From the NCBI RefSeq assembly GCF_030362935.1, contig NZ_JAUCDY010000002.1:189173-253172 (forward strand): 64,000 nt of DNA, in the 5' to 3' direction. Below, in pieces: positions 25,546 through 34,894 of this stretch. Source of the stretch: Thiopseudomonas acetoxidans. Lineage in GTDB: Bacteria; Pseudomonadota; Gammaproteobacteria; Pseudomonadales; Pseudomonadaceae. The translations under genes and the position numbers were made by a program. How positions within the stretch are numbered: position 1 is the stretch's first letter; every line of letters starts with the position of its first letter. The notes under the pieces are model-generated. The model worked only from the letters and a program-made list of their open reading frames with translations. It did no database searches and was not told the DNA's origin.

Positions 25546-26418
25546 ATGATGCGCATTGCACTTTTTCTGGCAACTAACCTTGCCGTTTTGATTATCGCCA
25601 GCATTACCTTAAAGCTGCTTGGCGTTGACAGGCTCACCGACACCGACCTCACAACACTATTAATTTTCTGTGCTGTCATTGGTTTTTCCGGTTCGTTTAT
25701 TTCTTTATTTCTATCCAAATGGATGGCGAAAAAGAGCACCGGCACACAAGTTATTGATCAGCCGCGCACTCACCACGAACAATGGTTGGTTGCCACTGTG
25801 CAACGTTTGGCGCGAGATGCGGGGATCGGCATGCCTGAAGTAGGTATCTTCCCAGCGTATGAGTCCAACGCTTTTGCTACTGGCTGGAACCGTAACAATT
25901 CTTTAGTCGCGGTAAGTCAAGGCTTGCTTGAGCGTTTTTCTCGCGAAGAAGTCGAAGCCGTTTTAGCCCATGAAATTGGTCACGTAGCCAATGGCGACAT
26001 GGTGACCATGACTTTAATACAGGGGGTGGTAAATACTTTTGTCATGTTCTTTGCACGGATTTTTGGCAGCTTTGTTGATAAGGCTATTTTCAAAAACGAA
26101 GACGGTCCCGGCATTGGTTACTTTGTCGCCACTATCTTTGCCGAACTGGTATTGGGCATCTTGGCCAGCATTATTGTTATGTGGTTCTCGCGCTGGCGTG
26201 AGTTCCGTGCCGATGCAGCGGGCGCCAACTTAGCGGGTACAGGTGCAATGATTGGTGCACTGCGCCGACTGCAGGCTGAATCAGGTCGCGAGTCAGAAAT
26301 GCCAGCAACATTGAGTGCTTTTGCAATTAGCGCTGGCTTAAAAACCGGCTTGGCCGGACTGTTTATGAGTCACCCACCGCTGGAAGTGCGTATTGCTGCT
26401 CTGCAACAGCGCGGCTAG
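25546..26418 (+). CDS. htpX: Membrane zinc metalloprotease HtpX
   Basis: A 290-residue inner-membrane M48 protease acting in quality control of membrane proteins under stress. Two N-terminal membrane helices (about 5-25 and 35-55) come before the zinc motif HEIGH (about residues 143-147), followed by two more helices and the third zinc-ligand region EFRADAAGA. The N-terminus MMRIALFLATNLAV matches Pseudomonas HtpX. It converges with cydC and ends at a hairpin. Confidence 0.96.
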   Translation: MMRIALFLATNLAVLIIASITLKLLGVDRLTDTDLTTLLIFCAVIGFSGSFISLFLSKWMAKKSTGTQVIDQPRTHHEQWLVATVQRLARDAGIGMPEVGIFPAYESNAFATGWNRNNSLVAVSQGLLERFSREEVEAVLAHEIGHVANGDMVTMTLIQGVVNTFVMFFARIFGSFVDKAIFKNEDGPGIGYFVATIFAELVLGILASIIVMWFSRWREFRADAAGANLAGTGAMIGALRRLQAESGRESEMPATLSAFAISAGLKTGLAGLFMSHPPLEVRIAALQQRG

Positions 26419-26482
26419 CAGCAGCTATTTAAAGCTTGCTGGTACTTCAGTTGCTAGCACCACAAAAGCCACTTCCTTACCT

Positions 26483-26530
26483 AGCAGGGCTGTCGAGCAC
26501 ATTCGTGACGAAGCCCTGCTTTCGCTTTTC
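26483..26530 (+). terminator. Terminator of htpX
   Basis: AGCAGGGCT and AGCCCTGCT form a 9-bp stem with a partly paired 20-base loop, followed by TTCGCTTTTC on the plus strand. It reaches the cydC stop at the convergent junction. Confidence 0.65.
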
Positions 26531-28166
26531 AGGTAATAACTATCTGCTGCACTTGCGGCAAGTTCAATACGCCGGCAGGCCAGCTGTGGCTCACGACCAC
26601 GAGAACCCCTTGGCGCTGATGCTCAATGACAGTATTCATCACTTGCTGAGCGGTTTGCTCATCTAGGCCAGCAAAAGGCTCATCCAGCAACATCACGGCT
26701 TGTTGACGTAACAGCAAGCGCGCTAGGGCAATGCGTCGCGCCTGCCCACCGGAGACTTCTAGCCCATACTCTCCCAACGGGGTTTGCAGCTGCAAGGGTT
26801 GTGCGGCGGCCCAGTCATCCAGCGCCACTTTCGCTAAAGCCTCCCACAGCTGCGCGTCACTCGCCTGAGGATTACCCAAGCGCAGATTATCCGCCAAACT
26901 CAGATTAAACAGGTCAAACTGCTGCGGTAAGTACGCCATGTGCGGGCGCACTGACTGCTGGCTGTAGGCCTCGCCATTCAAGGTGCAACGTCCTGATACT
27001 GGCGTCAAGTAACCGGCAAGCGTCTCCAACAAGCTGGTTTTGCCGCCACCGGACGCACCACTCAACAACAACATTTCCCCAGCCTGTACGTTCAGGGTTA
27101 GCGGCTGCGCTTGGGTAAACGACCATTGCAACGCGTCAAGTTGCAAACTGGGAGACTGCGTACCCAACACCAACGATGCAGCTTGTGGTTCAGGCTCGGC
27201 ACTGCCTAATTGATTTAAGCGATCTCGTGCTGCTTGACTGTGGCCTAAAGCAGTGGCGCTGGCGGTCAAGGGCGCTAAAATCTCGAAACAAGCTAAATAA
27301 GCTAACAATGCCGCCACTAACCAGGAAATATCCAGCTGTTGCTGCTGCACCAGAACTCCGCCTTGCCACAATAGCAGTAACAACCCGAACCCTAGCCCCC
27401 ACTGCTGCCACATCAATAACGCACTGCTCACGCGCTGCTGGTACTGATGTTGCTGTAAGTACGCTTGATCAGAGGCCGAAAACTGCTCGGTGCGCCGCGC
27501 CCATTGTTGCCAAATCACCAGCTGTGCGCGCATTTGTAGGCTTTCCAATAAAAACACCTTACGTGCTTCCACTAGTTCCGTATCCTGCTGCGCTAAACGC
27601 ACCAATTGGCGGCTCAGTAGCGCCTGTAACGCCAGCCCCGCCAATAACAAACTCGGCAGCGCCAGCCAAAACAAGCTCGGCGCTAACCAGTAATAAAACA
27701 TACCAATCACCGCCAAGATAGACAGCGCCCAAAACCAAGGTGCGATCACACTTAACGGAAATTGATCCAGTAAATCTATATCACCAATAAGACGATGCTG
27801 TTGTTTCGCCGAGACTTGCCCCTGTTGCCATGGGCTTTTTGCTAACTTGGCAAATAAACGGCAGCGCAAATCCTGCAACAATGCCAACGCGGCATTATGG
27901 CTGCTCAACCGCTCGGCATAACGTCCGGCGGTACGCGTCATGGCCGCCAAGCGGATTAACGCGGCGGGCCTAAAAAAATCAAACTGATACGCACCCGCGA
28001 CCACCAAACCCGCTGCGGCACTGGCCGTAATAAACCAACCAGAAATCGCCAACAACCCCACCACCGCTAACAGGGTCAACCAACCAAGCAATAACGACAA
28101 CCCCCAAGCGCCTTTGCGGCTGGCCAACAGGCTGCGTAAACGAATCGGTTCAAAGTCAGGATGCAT
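26529..28166 (-). CDS. cydC: Glutathione/cysteine ABC exporter subunit CydC
   Basis: A 545-residue half-transporter: an N-terminal six-helix domain (about 15-310) and a C-terminal ATPase with Walker A SGASGGGKTS, signature VSGGQARRIALAR and Walker B VMLLDEPFAGLD. With CydD it forms a heterodimer that is required for assembly of cytochrome bd, linked to haem and to thiol export. It overlaps the cydD end by 11 bases and is the last gene of cydABXDC. Confidence 0.93.
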   Translation of the reverse strand: MHPDFEPIRLRSLLASRKGAWGLSLLLGWLTLLAVVGLLAISGWFITASAAAGLVVAGAYQFDFFRPAALIRLAAMTRTAGRYAERLSSHNAALALLQDLRCRLFAKLAKSPWQQGQVSAKQQHRLIGDIDLLDQFPLSVIAPWFWALSILAVIGMFYYWLAPSLFWLALPSLLLAGLALQALLSRQLVRLAQQDTELVEARKVFLLESLQMRAQLVIWQQWARRTEQFSASDQAYLQQHQYQQRVSSALLMWQQWGLGFGLLLLLWQGGVLVQQQQLDISWLVAALLAYLACFEILAPLTASATALGHSQAARDRLNQLGSAEPEPQAASLVLGTQSPSLQLDALQWSFTQAQPLTLNVQAGEMLLLSGASGGGKTSLLETLAGYLTPVSGRCTLNGEAYSQQSVRPHMAYLPQQFDLFNLSLADNLRLGNPQASDAQLWEALAKVALDDWAAAQPLQLQTPLGEYGLEVSGGQARRIALARLLLRQQAVMLLDEPFAGLDEQTAQQVMNTVIEHQRQGVLVVVSHSWPAGVLNLPQVQQIVIT

Positions 28167-29898
28167 CGCTCTGCCCTTCTACTCGCGTTAGCGTCACCTG
28201 CTGATCCACCCAGTTCAGCCCCGCTGCACTATGGCTGACTAACAACAGGGTTTTGCCGCGACTTAAACGCTCTAACAGCGCATGGATTTGCAGCTGGCTG
28301 TCGTCATCAAGATGCGCCGTTGGCTCATCCAGCAACCACAGCGGGCGATCACGTAACAGTAGCTGTGCCAAAGCCACACGACTTAACTGCCCACCAGACA
28401 AACCTAATCCGCGCTCAAATAGTGGCAGCTGTAATCCACGGACAGACACATGCTCTGCCAGTCCCACCTGCTCCAAGACCTTAATTAGCTGGGCATCCGT
28501 GGCACTCGGCTTGGCCAGCCGCAAGTTATCCGCCAAAGTTCCGCTGATAAACCTAGGGTTTTGCGATAAATAATCCAGCTGATTTAGCCAGTCTTGACGG
28601 TTCAGCTGCTGCAAATCCTGCTGATTCACACGCACCTGCCCTTGATACGCCAATCCGCCTAAGAGAACATGCAATAAGGTGGTTTTACCCGCCCCACTTT
28701 CACCTTGGATTAACACCCGTTGGGCGGCTGCCACTGTGATTTCATCAACAGCGAGCCGCGCTCTGCCAGCCGCTGAGAGAACACGCACAGCCTGTAAAGA
28801 AATCTCCGGTGCACCTTCAGCCTGATACGGCTGCTCGCCTTGCGGCATCACCGCACCGGCATTGAGCAGGGGTTGCAACTCAGTTAACGCCGCCTCAGCA
28901 TCGGCTTTGGCATGGTAATCGCTCCCGAGCTGGCGTAAGGGTGCATAAAACTCCGGTGCTAATAACAAAATAAATAACGCACTGGCATAGGGCACAGGTA
29001 TTTGCTCTTTGGCCCAGGGTAAAAGCCCTAACAAGCCCAAGCCTAAGTACACCGCCACCAGCGCAATAGAAAGCGCTGCAAAAAACTCTAACACCGCACT
29101 GGATAAAAACGCTAAGCGCAGCACCGCCATGGTGCGCTCACGGTAGCCTGCTACGGAATCTGCCACCTGCTGTTGCGCCAAATCTGTCGCTTGTAACTGC
29201 TGCAAACCTTTCATACCGCGAATCAAATCTAAAAAACGACCACTCAAACGGCTTAACGCTTGCAACTGACGGCGACTGCTATTAGCCGCCGCCTGCCCTA
29301 AAATAATCATAAACAAAGGCACCAAAGGCGCGGTCAGCAACAGCAAAGCGCCCGCCAATGGGCTCAGTGGAAACACCACTATTAATAACAGTAAGGGAGC
29401 CAACACCGCCAACTGAGCCTGCACCACATAGCGCTGCAAGTACCCATCTAAGGCATCAACCTGGTCAAGGATTTGGCTCGCCAACGCCCCTTCGCTGTCG
29501 CTATGCGCTAGTTGTGCACTAGGCTGGGCGAGTAACGCCAACAACCGCTGCCTTAAGCCCTGACGAATCTGCAAGCTGGCTTGCTGACACAAGCGTTCGC
29601 GCCAATAATGCAGCAATGGACGAATCAGTAAACAACTCACCAAAAACACCCCAGCAGCATACAGTCGCGTGGGCTCTATGGTTTGCCAGCTGTCGTGTAA
29701 GCTGGCCTGCAACCATTGATTAAGCAGCCATGCCAGTACGGCATACTGCCCAATCAAGAGTGCAACATTGCTTAGCGCAAGGCCCAACGCCCAGCGAAAG
29801 CGCCGCGTTTGCGGCGCTCTTAGTGCTTTGAGTTGTTGGCGTAAGGCTTGCGCTGCAGCTTTATCAGTCACTGCCAGACTCTTCACCAGCGTAGCCAT
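28156..29898 (-). CDS. cydD: Glutathione/cysteine ABC exporter subunit CydD
   Basis: A 580-residue half-transporter with six hydrophobic helices (about 35-325) and an ATPase domain: Walker A IQGESGAGKTT, signature GLSGGQLSRVALAQ and Walker B LWLLDEPTAHLD. It partners with CydC. The ATG at 29898 lies inside cydX and overlaps it by 35 bases; a GTG at 29871 that overlaps the cydX stop is a good alternative start, and the sequence does not decide between them. Confidence 0.92.
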   Translation of the reverse strand: MATLVKSLAVTDKAAAQALRQQLKALRAPQTRRFRWALGLALSNVALLIGQYAVLAWLLNQWLQASLHDSWQTIEPTRLYAAGVFLVSCLLIRPLLHYWRERLCQQASLQIRQGLRQRLLALLAQPSAQLAHSDSEGALASQILDQVDALDGYLQRYVVQAQLAVLAPLLLLIVVFPLSPLAGALLLLTAPLVPLFMIILGQAAANSSRRQLQALSRLSGRFLDLIRGMKGLQQLQATDLAQQQVADSVAGYRERTMAVLRLAFLSSAVLEFFAALSIALVAVYLGLGLLGLLPWAKEQIPVPYASALFILLLAPEFYAPLRQLGSDYHAKADAEAALTELQPLLNAGAVMPQGEQPYQAEGAPEISLQAVRVLSAAGRARLAVDEITVAAAQRVLIQGESGAGKTTLLHVLLGGLAYQGQVRVNQQDLQQLNRQDWLNQLDYLSQNPRFISGTLADNLRLAKPSATDAQLIKVLEQVGLAEHVSVRGLQLPLFERGLGLSGGQLSRVALAQLLLRDRPLWLLDEPTAHLDDDSQLQIHALLERLSRGKTLLLVSHSAAGLNWVDQQVTLTRVEGQSDAS

Positions 29899-29977
29899 CT
29901 AGCTCTAACCACATGGCATTTATAATGCCAAAGCTACAAGCTAAAAGGACGCCTAATATCCAAGTGAAATACCACAT
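29864..29977 (-). CDS. cydX: Cytochrome bd small subunit CydX (YbgT)
   Basis: A 37-residue single-helix membrane protein: it opens MWYFTWILGVLLACSFGIIN and continues with AMWLELDG, the standard CydX pattern. CydX stabilises the haems of cytochrome bd. A perfect AAGGAG site precedes the ATG by 6 bases, 10 bases after the cydB stop. It is too short for most gene callers. It overlaps the annotated cydD start in another frame, which suggests coupled translation. Confidence 0.93.
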   Translation of the reverse strand: MWYFTWILGVLLACSFGIINAMWLELDGYAGEESGSD

Positions 29978-29987
29978 CTTCAGCTCC

Positions 29988-31124
29988 TTAATACAGTGAA
30001 TTGCTGTTATCGTGGATGTGCTGCACGTTCAAACGCCCGCGCATCACATAGTAGCTCCAAGCGGTATAGCCTAGAATTAGCGGTACAAATACCAACGCCA
30101 CCACCAGCATAATAAACAGCGTCAGCTCACTGGCTGTCGCATCCCATAGAGTTAGGCTGTGATTCGGTGTGGTTGACGACGGCATGATAAACGGGAACAT
30201 CGACAAGCCAAAGGTGACAATGGTGCCTGCAATCGCCAGCCCCGAAGCCACAAAGGCTAAAGCATGACGTCTGAGCTTACTCAGCACAGAGCAACCGACA
30301 AAGCCCGCAATCGTCACTACTGGCAATAACCACGCCAACGGCCAACGCTGATAATTGACAAACCAGCCATGCGGGATTTGCTCTACTGTTTTCACCGTAA
30401 CGCGACTGGCAGCTTGAGTATCCAAACCACCGGTGACTTGAAAGCCGTCGATGCCAAACCACAGCCACACACCCGCCAGCGCGAACAGGGTTGCCGCCAC
30501 CAGACCCAGCAGTTGGCTCATACGCTCTGCCCGCTGCAGTAATTCACCGTCAGTTTTCAGCTGTAAATACGCCGCACCGTGGTTAACAAACATTAGCAAA
30601 CTAAACACCCCAACCAGCAAAGCAAAGGGATTTAACAAGCCCCAGAAACTGCCGGTGTAGTACAGGCGCAACAGGTCATCAAAGTGAAAGGGAACTCCTT
30701 GCAGCAAGTTACCAAAGGCCACGCCAATGATAATCGCCGGCACGGTCGAGCCCACTGTTAATGCCCAATCCCAACGGTCGCGCCAGGTTTGATTATCGAT
30801 CTTCGAGCGATATTCAAACGCAATCGGACGCAAGAACAGGGCAAACAGCGTCAACATCATGGCAAGGTAAAAACCACTAAATGCAGCAGCATAGACGGTT
30901 GGCCACGCGGCAAATAGCGCACCGGCGGCCGTAATCAGCCACACTTGGTTGCCATCCCAGTGCGGGGCCACCGTATTAATCATCACTCGCCGCTCATCGT
31001 TGTTGCGACCAATCACTTTTAACAGCGCGGCCACCCCCATATCAAAGCCATCGGTGACCACAAAACCAATCAACAATACGCCGATCAGCACCCACCAAAT
31101 AAAACGCAGAGCTTCGTAATCCAT
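29988..31124 (-). CDS. cydB: Cytochrome bd ubiquinol oxidase subunit II
   Basis: A 378-residue membrane protein with about nine helices. The opening (WWVLIGVLLIGFVVTDGFDMG) and the VAPHWDGNQVWLITAAGA stretch are of the Escherichia CydB type. With CydA it oxidises quinol and reduces oxygen at low concentration. A GAAGGAGG site lies in the end of cydA, and only 2 bases separate the genes, so translation is probably coupled. Confidence 0.97.
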   Translation of the reverse strand: MDYEALRFIWWVLIGVLLIGFVVTDGFDMGVAALLKVIGRNNDERRVMINTVAPHWDGNQVWLITAAGALFAAWPTVYAAAFSGFYLAMMLTLFALFLRPIAFEYRSKIDNQTWRDRWDWALTVGSTVPAIIIGVAFGNLLQGVPFHFDDLLRLYYTGSFWGLLNPFALLVGVFSLLMFVNHGAAYLQLKTDGELLQRAERMSQLLGLVAATLFALAGVWLWFGIDGFQVTGGLDTQAASRVTVKTVEQIPHGWFVNYQRWPLAWLLPVVTIAGFVGCSVLSKLRRHALAFVASGLAIAGTIVTFGLSMFPFIMPSSTTPNHSLTLWDATASELTLFIMLVVALVFVPLILGYTAWSYYVMRGRLNVQHIHDNSNSLY

Positions 31125-31126
31125 GA

Positions 31127-32683
31127 TTAAGCCTCCTTCACTTGCGCGGTTTCTAGGTCATAGCGTCCGGTTTGCAAACTGGACGGCCCTTTACGCGCAT
31201 AACGGAACATCAACCACATTTCGATCGCAACGAAAATACTGTAAAGCACCACGATACTGCCCAGCGTGAGCAACACATCACCCTCGGTTAGCTGTGATAC
31301 CGCCAGCTCGGTCGGCAAAATCTCACCAATGGCCCAAGGCTGACGGCCATACTCAGCCACAAACCAGCCCATTTCGCTGGCAATCCAAGGCAGCGGAATT
31401 GAGAACAGTGCAAATCTAAGCAGCCAGCGTGGCTTGTGTTCTGTACGTCGCATGCTATGCCACACTGCAAAACCAAACAGCAGCAACATGCTGAAACCTG
31501 CAGCAACCATAATGCGGAAGCTCCAGAACAGCGGCCATACTTTAGGAATAGACGCATCTACAGCAGCTTGTAACTCTTCAGCGCTGGGGTTCATTGGGTC
31601 TTCAGCATAGGCTGATAACAGCAAGCCATAGCCCAAGTCTTTTTCAATCGCCTTAAAACGCTCTTGCGTCGCTACCGACTTATCCCCAGCACGAATTTGC
31701 TGCATTAAGCTTGCGGCCTCACGGCCATCAAGCATGCGCTGGCGATGCTGTTCTTGCAGCTCACTCAAGCCGATCACTTCTTTATCCAGCGAGCGCGTTG
31801 CAATCAAGCCCATTACCGCCGGAATTTTAATGGCGTAATCCGTCCGCCCTTCCTTTTGGTTAGGTAGACCCACCAGCGTAAAGGCTGCAGGTGCAGGCTC
31901 GGTATGCCATTCAGCTTCAATAGCCGCCAACTTTACTTTCTGCACATCGCCCAGTTCATAGCCCGACTCATCACCCAAGATAATGACCGACAAGGAACTG
32001 GCAAAACCAAACACCGCGGCAATCGCAAAGCTGCGGCGAGCAAAGGCGATGTCACGCCCTTTGAGTAAATACCAACTAGAAATGCCCAGCACAAATACAG
32101 CTGCAGTCACATAGCCTGCAGAAACTGTATGCACAAACTTAACCTGCGCTACAGGGCTTAATACCACCTGCGCAAAGTTGGTTAACTCCATACGCATGGT
32201 TTCCACGTTAAACTCAGACCCAATCGGGAACTGCATCCAACCGTTAGCCACCAAAATCCACAACGCTGACAGGTTAGTTCCCAGCGCCATCAGCCAAGTC
32301 ACTGCTAAGTGCTTGGTTTTACTGAGCCGGTCCCAACCAAAAAAGAATAAACCCACTAGGGTGGACTCTAAGAAAAACGCCATCAGGGCTTCAATCGCCA
32401 ACGGCGCACCAAAAATATCGCCCACATAGTGCGAGTAGTAGGACCAGTTGGTACCAAACTGGAACTCCATCGCAAGCCCGGTGGTGACACCTAAGGCAAA
32501 GTTAATCCCAAACAACTTACCCCAGAACTTAGTCATATCTTGGTAAATCTGTTTGCCAGTCATGACATACACAGATTCCATAATCGCCAAAATAAACACC
32601 AAGCCTATGGTCAGCGGGACAAACAAGAAGTGAATCATCGCAGTGTAGGCAAACTGCATTCTTGAAAGCTCGACAAGATCCAT
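31127..32683 (-). CDS. cydA: Cytochrome bd ubiquinol oxidase subunit I
   Basis: A 518-residue catalytic subunit. The haem ligands are visible: His in AMIHFLFVP (haem b595), His in QVKFVHTVSAGY (haem b558) and Met in FRIMVAAGF. The quinol loop between helices 6 and 7 is long (about residues 245-385), as in E. coli CydA, and unlike the short loop of Pseudomonas CioA. The GRQPWAIGEILPT motif is intact. It has high oxygen affinity and adds to proton motive force. A GGAGC site precedes the ATG. Confidence 0.97.
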   Translation of the reverse strand: MDLVELSRMQFAYTAMIHFLFVPLTIGLVFILAIMESVYVMTGKQIYQDMTKFWGKLFGINFALGVTTGLAMEFQFGTNWSYYSHYVGDIFGAPLAIEALMAFFLESTLVGLFFFGWDRLSKTKHLAVTWLMALGTNLSALWILVANGWMQFPIGSEFNVETMRMELTNFAQVVLSPVAQVKFVHTVSAGYVTAAVFVLGISSWYLLKGRDIAFARRSFAIAAVFGFASSLSVIILGDESGYELGDVQKVKLAAIEAEWHTEPAPAAFTLVGLPNQKEGRTDYAIKIPAVMGLIATRSLDKEVIGLSELQEQHRQRMLDGREAASLMQQIRAGDKSVATQERFKAIEKDLGYGLLLSAYAEDPMNPSAEELQAAVDASIPKVWPLFWSFRIMVAAGFSMLLLFGFAVWHSMRRTEHKPRWLLRFALFSIPLPWIASEMGWFVAEYGRQPWAIGEILPTELAVSQLTEGDVLLTLGSIVVLYSIFVAIEMWLMFRYARKGPSSLQTGRYDLETAQVKEA

Positions 32684-32739
32684 CGCTTTGCTCCAATTGC
32701 AAAAGTACAGGTGAAATCACCGATGAAAACGTGGCTTAG

Positions 32740-32770
32740 TTGAATAGTCGATTGCAGGCGGTCTATTCAA
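32740..32770. promoter_or_regulatory. Inverted repeat TTGAATAG-N15-CTATTCAA upstream of cydA
   Basis: A perfect 8-bp inverted repeat centred about 72 bases before the cydA ATG. It could bind a dimeric regulator or form a stem in the cydA leader. No known motif matches exactly. Confidence 0.4.
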
Positions 32771-32829
32771 TCAGGCAACGTCCCCTTAGCCCAAAGTATG
32801 AGCTACCAGTGTGTATTTTTTACATTTTA

Positions 32830-32843
32830 TTGACTTTAAACAA
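32830..32843 (-). promoter_or_regulatory. Possible ANR/FNR box upstream of cydA
   Basis: TTGAC-TTTA-AACAA matches 8 of 10 fixed positions of the FNR/ANR consensus TTGAT-N4-ATCAA, 147 bases before the cydA ATG. FNR-type control of cytochrome bd is known in other bacteria; here it is an inference. Confidence 0.35.
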
Positions 32844-33289
32844 GACGGCAGCTTGTCACAGCATGCACTCCACTGACATTTTCACGTTAGCTCGTTACTG
32901 ATTTAGACAGGCAGTCATGGTTAAAAACAGCTTGTCCTCACACATAAAGGCAGCTCGCCGTGCCGAAAGTGCAGCACCAGCCATACAGTCAGTTACACAG
33001 CAGATATAAATAAATAGGAACAGCAACGTCTCAAGAACCGCGCTTGCTCGCTGTGCGTTAAGTAAGATTAATATACATTATGATATAATCTGCACTGCTT
33101 AAATTGCACCTCAAACTTAGTTAAAACCCTGCACCCGCTAACTAACCAAGCAGGCTGCACAGATAGGCACTTACGCTGAAATGCACATTATTTAAGTTGC
33201 TGGTTAAATCAATTTTTTTTCTGTTCTTTACGCCTAAGACACCTTGCTCGAAAGGCTAATTGTTCGGCATTTGAGTCAAAGGAGGCTCT

Positions 33290-34894
33290 ATGAAGACGTA
33301 TTTTATTCGTCTAGCACTGCGACATATGATCGCCGTTTGTGTACTGCTGTTATTTAGCACTGCGCAAGCGTTAGCATTGGAGCGCTCCGCTCCATCAACC
33401 GCTGATCACACCCAGTTTAAACAGCTACAAGGCCCCTTTAGCTCCGGGCCTGAAGTGACTTCCGCCTGCCTGGAATGTCATACCGAAGCGTCCAAGCAGC
33501 TGCAAAAAAGCACGCACTGGACTTGGCAGTTTGAGCACCCATCAACGGGACAAATGCTAGGTAAGCGGCATGTAGTTAACAGCTTTTGCGGCTCAGTTGC
33601 CTCAAACGAGCCCTTCTGTACCAGTTGTCACACCGGTTACGGCTGGGATGATATGCGCCAAGCGCCACCGGCCGCAGAAAACACGGTGGACTGCTTAATT
33701 TGTCACGACACCACGGGTGGTTATAAAAAATCACCCACGGGCGCAGGTCACCCCATTTATGAATTCACTGACCCACAAGACAACTCCACTAAGCGCAAAA
33801 CAGATCTAGCCAACATCGCACAAAACATTGGTGCAACAACCAGCCAAAACTGCGGCAGTTGCCACTTTTATGGCGGCGGTGGAGATGGCGTAAAGCACGG
33901 CGATTTAGACTCTTCCCTACTTAATGCACCGCGCAGCCTTGATGTGCATATGTCCCAAGAAGGTGCTAATTTTGCCTGCGCCGACTGTCATACCACCTCT
34001 GCACACAGTGTCACAGGCAGCCGTTACTTAACCAATGCACGTGACACTCTGGGGATTGACGTACCCGGTCATACTGACCAAACCCGCGCCTCCTGCGAGT
34101 CATGCCACAGCAACGCACCCCACCAAACACCTAAACTCAATGACCATGTGGCGCGAGTAGCCTGTCAAACCTGTCATATCCCTGAGTTTGCCCGCGGTGG
34201 TGTAGCGACTAAAACCTGGTGGGACTGGTCCACAGCAGGTCAGCTGGACAAAGACGGTAAGCCGCAAACCATTCGTGATAAAAGCGGTCACTTAGAGTAC
34301 TTAAGCACCAAAGGAACGTTTCGTTACGAAGAAAACGTAATCCCTGCCTACCGTTGGTTTGATGGAGAGTCACGCTATACCTTGCGCGAAGACAAAATCG
34401 ACGACACGCAAACTCCTATCGAACTCAACCAAATCAAAGGCAGCCACGACAACCCAGATTCACGTATTTGGCCGTTTAAAATTATGGAAGGTAAGCAGCC
34501 TTACGACACCCTGCACAAGCACTTATTGGTCAACCATGTGTACAGCGCCGATGACGATACTGCCCTGTGGACCAACTTTGACTGGGTAAAATCCCTTAAA
34601 GCAGGTACTGACTACGCAGGTCAGGAATACAGTGGTGAATTCGACTTTATTGAAACTCGCATGCACTGGCCGATTACCCATATGGTCGCCCCCGCTTCCG
34701 AGGCATTAGAGTGCAGTTCATGCCATGCCCGCGAGGGTCGCTTATCAGAGCTGATCGGCTTTTACATGCCCGGCCGCGACCGCAATATTTGGCTGGACCG
34801 CGCTGGCTGGAGCATTGCACTGCTTACATTACTAGGGGCTTTAGCGCACGGCGCTGGCCGTATTCTGGCGAGCCGCAGGAGAAAAAACCAATGA
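33290..34894 (+). CDS. Octaheme c-type cytochrome, tetrathionate reductase family
   Basis: A 534-residue exported cytochrome with a signal peptide (hydrophobic 11-28, ALA cleavage) and eight CxxCH haem sites: CLECH, CTSCH, CLICH, CGSCH, CADCH, CESCH, CQTCH and CSSCH. The count, spacing and length fit the octaheme tetrathionate reductase (OTR) family known from Shewanella, which reduces tetrathionate, nitrite or hydroxylamine in vitro. A C-terminal membrane helix (about 505-525) ends in a basic tail. An AAAGGAGG site precedes the ATG. It overlaps the next gene, a cytochrome b, by 4 bases. The true substrate in the cell is unknown. Confidence 0.9.
   Translation: MKTYFIRLALRHMIAVCVLLLFSTAQALALERSAPSTADHTQFKQLQGPFSSGPEVTSACLECHTEASKQLQKSTHWTWQFEHPSTGQMLGKRHVVNSFCGSVASNEPFCTSCHTGYGWDDMRQAPPAAENTVDCLICHDTTGGYKKSPTGAGHPIYEFTDPQDNSTKRKTDLANIAQNIGATTSQNCGSCHFYGGGGDGVKHGDLDSSLLNAPRSLDVHMSQEGANFACADCHTTSAHSVTGSRYLTNARDTLGIDVPGHTDQTRASCESCHSNAPHQTPKLNDHVARVACQTCHIPEFARGGVATKTWWDWSTAGQLDKDGKPQTIRDKSGHLEYLSTKGTFRYEENVIPAYRWFDGESRYTLREDKIDDTQTPIELNQIKGSHDNPDSRIWPFKIMEGKQPYDTLHKHLLVNHVYSADDDTALWTNFDWVKSLKAGTDYAGQEYSGEFDFIETRMHWPITHMVAPASEALECSSCHAREGRLSELIGFYMPGRDRNIWLDRAGWSIALLTLLGALAHGAGRILASRRRKNQ

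Larger units (their letters stand above)
32684..33289. other. 606-base divergent region between cydA and the octaheme cytochrome
   Basis: No gene is visible. It is AT-rich and contains an 8-bp inverted repeat TTGAATAG...CTATTCAA (32740-32770), an FNR-box-like TTGAC-TTTA-AACAA (32830-32843) and a TATAAT (33084-33089). These would fit oxygen-dependent control of both divergent operons, but no start site can be fixed. Confidence 0.6.
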
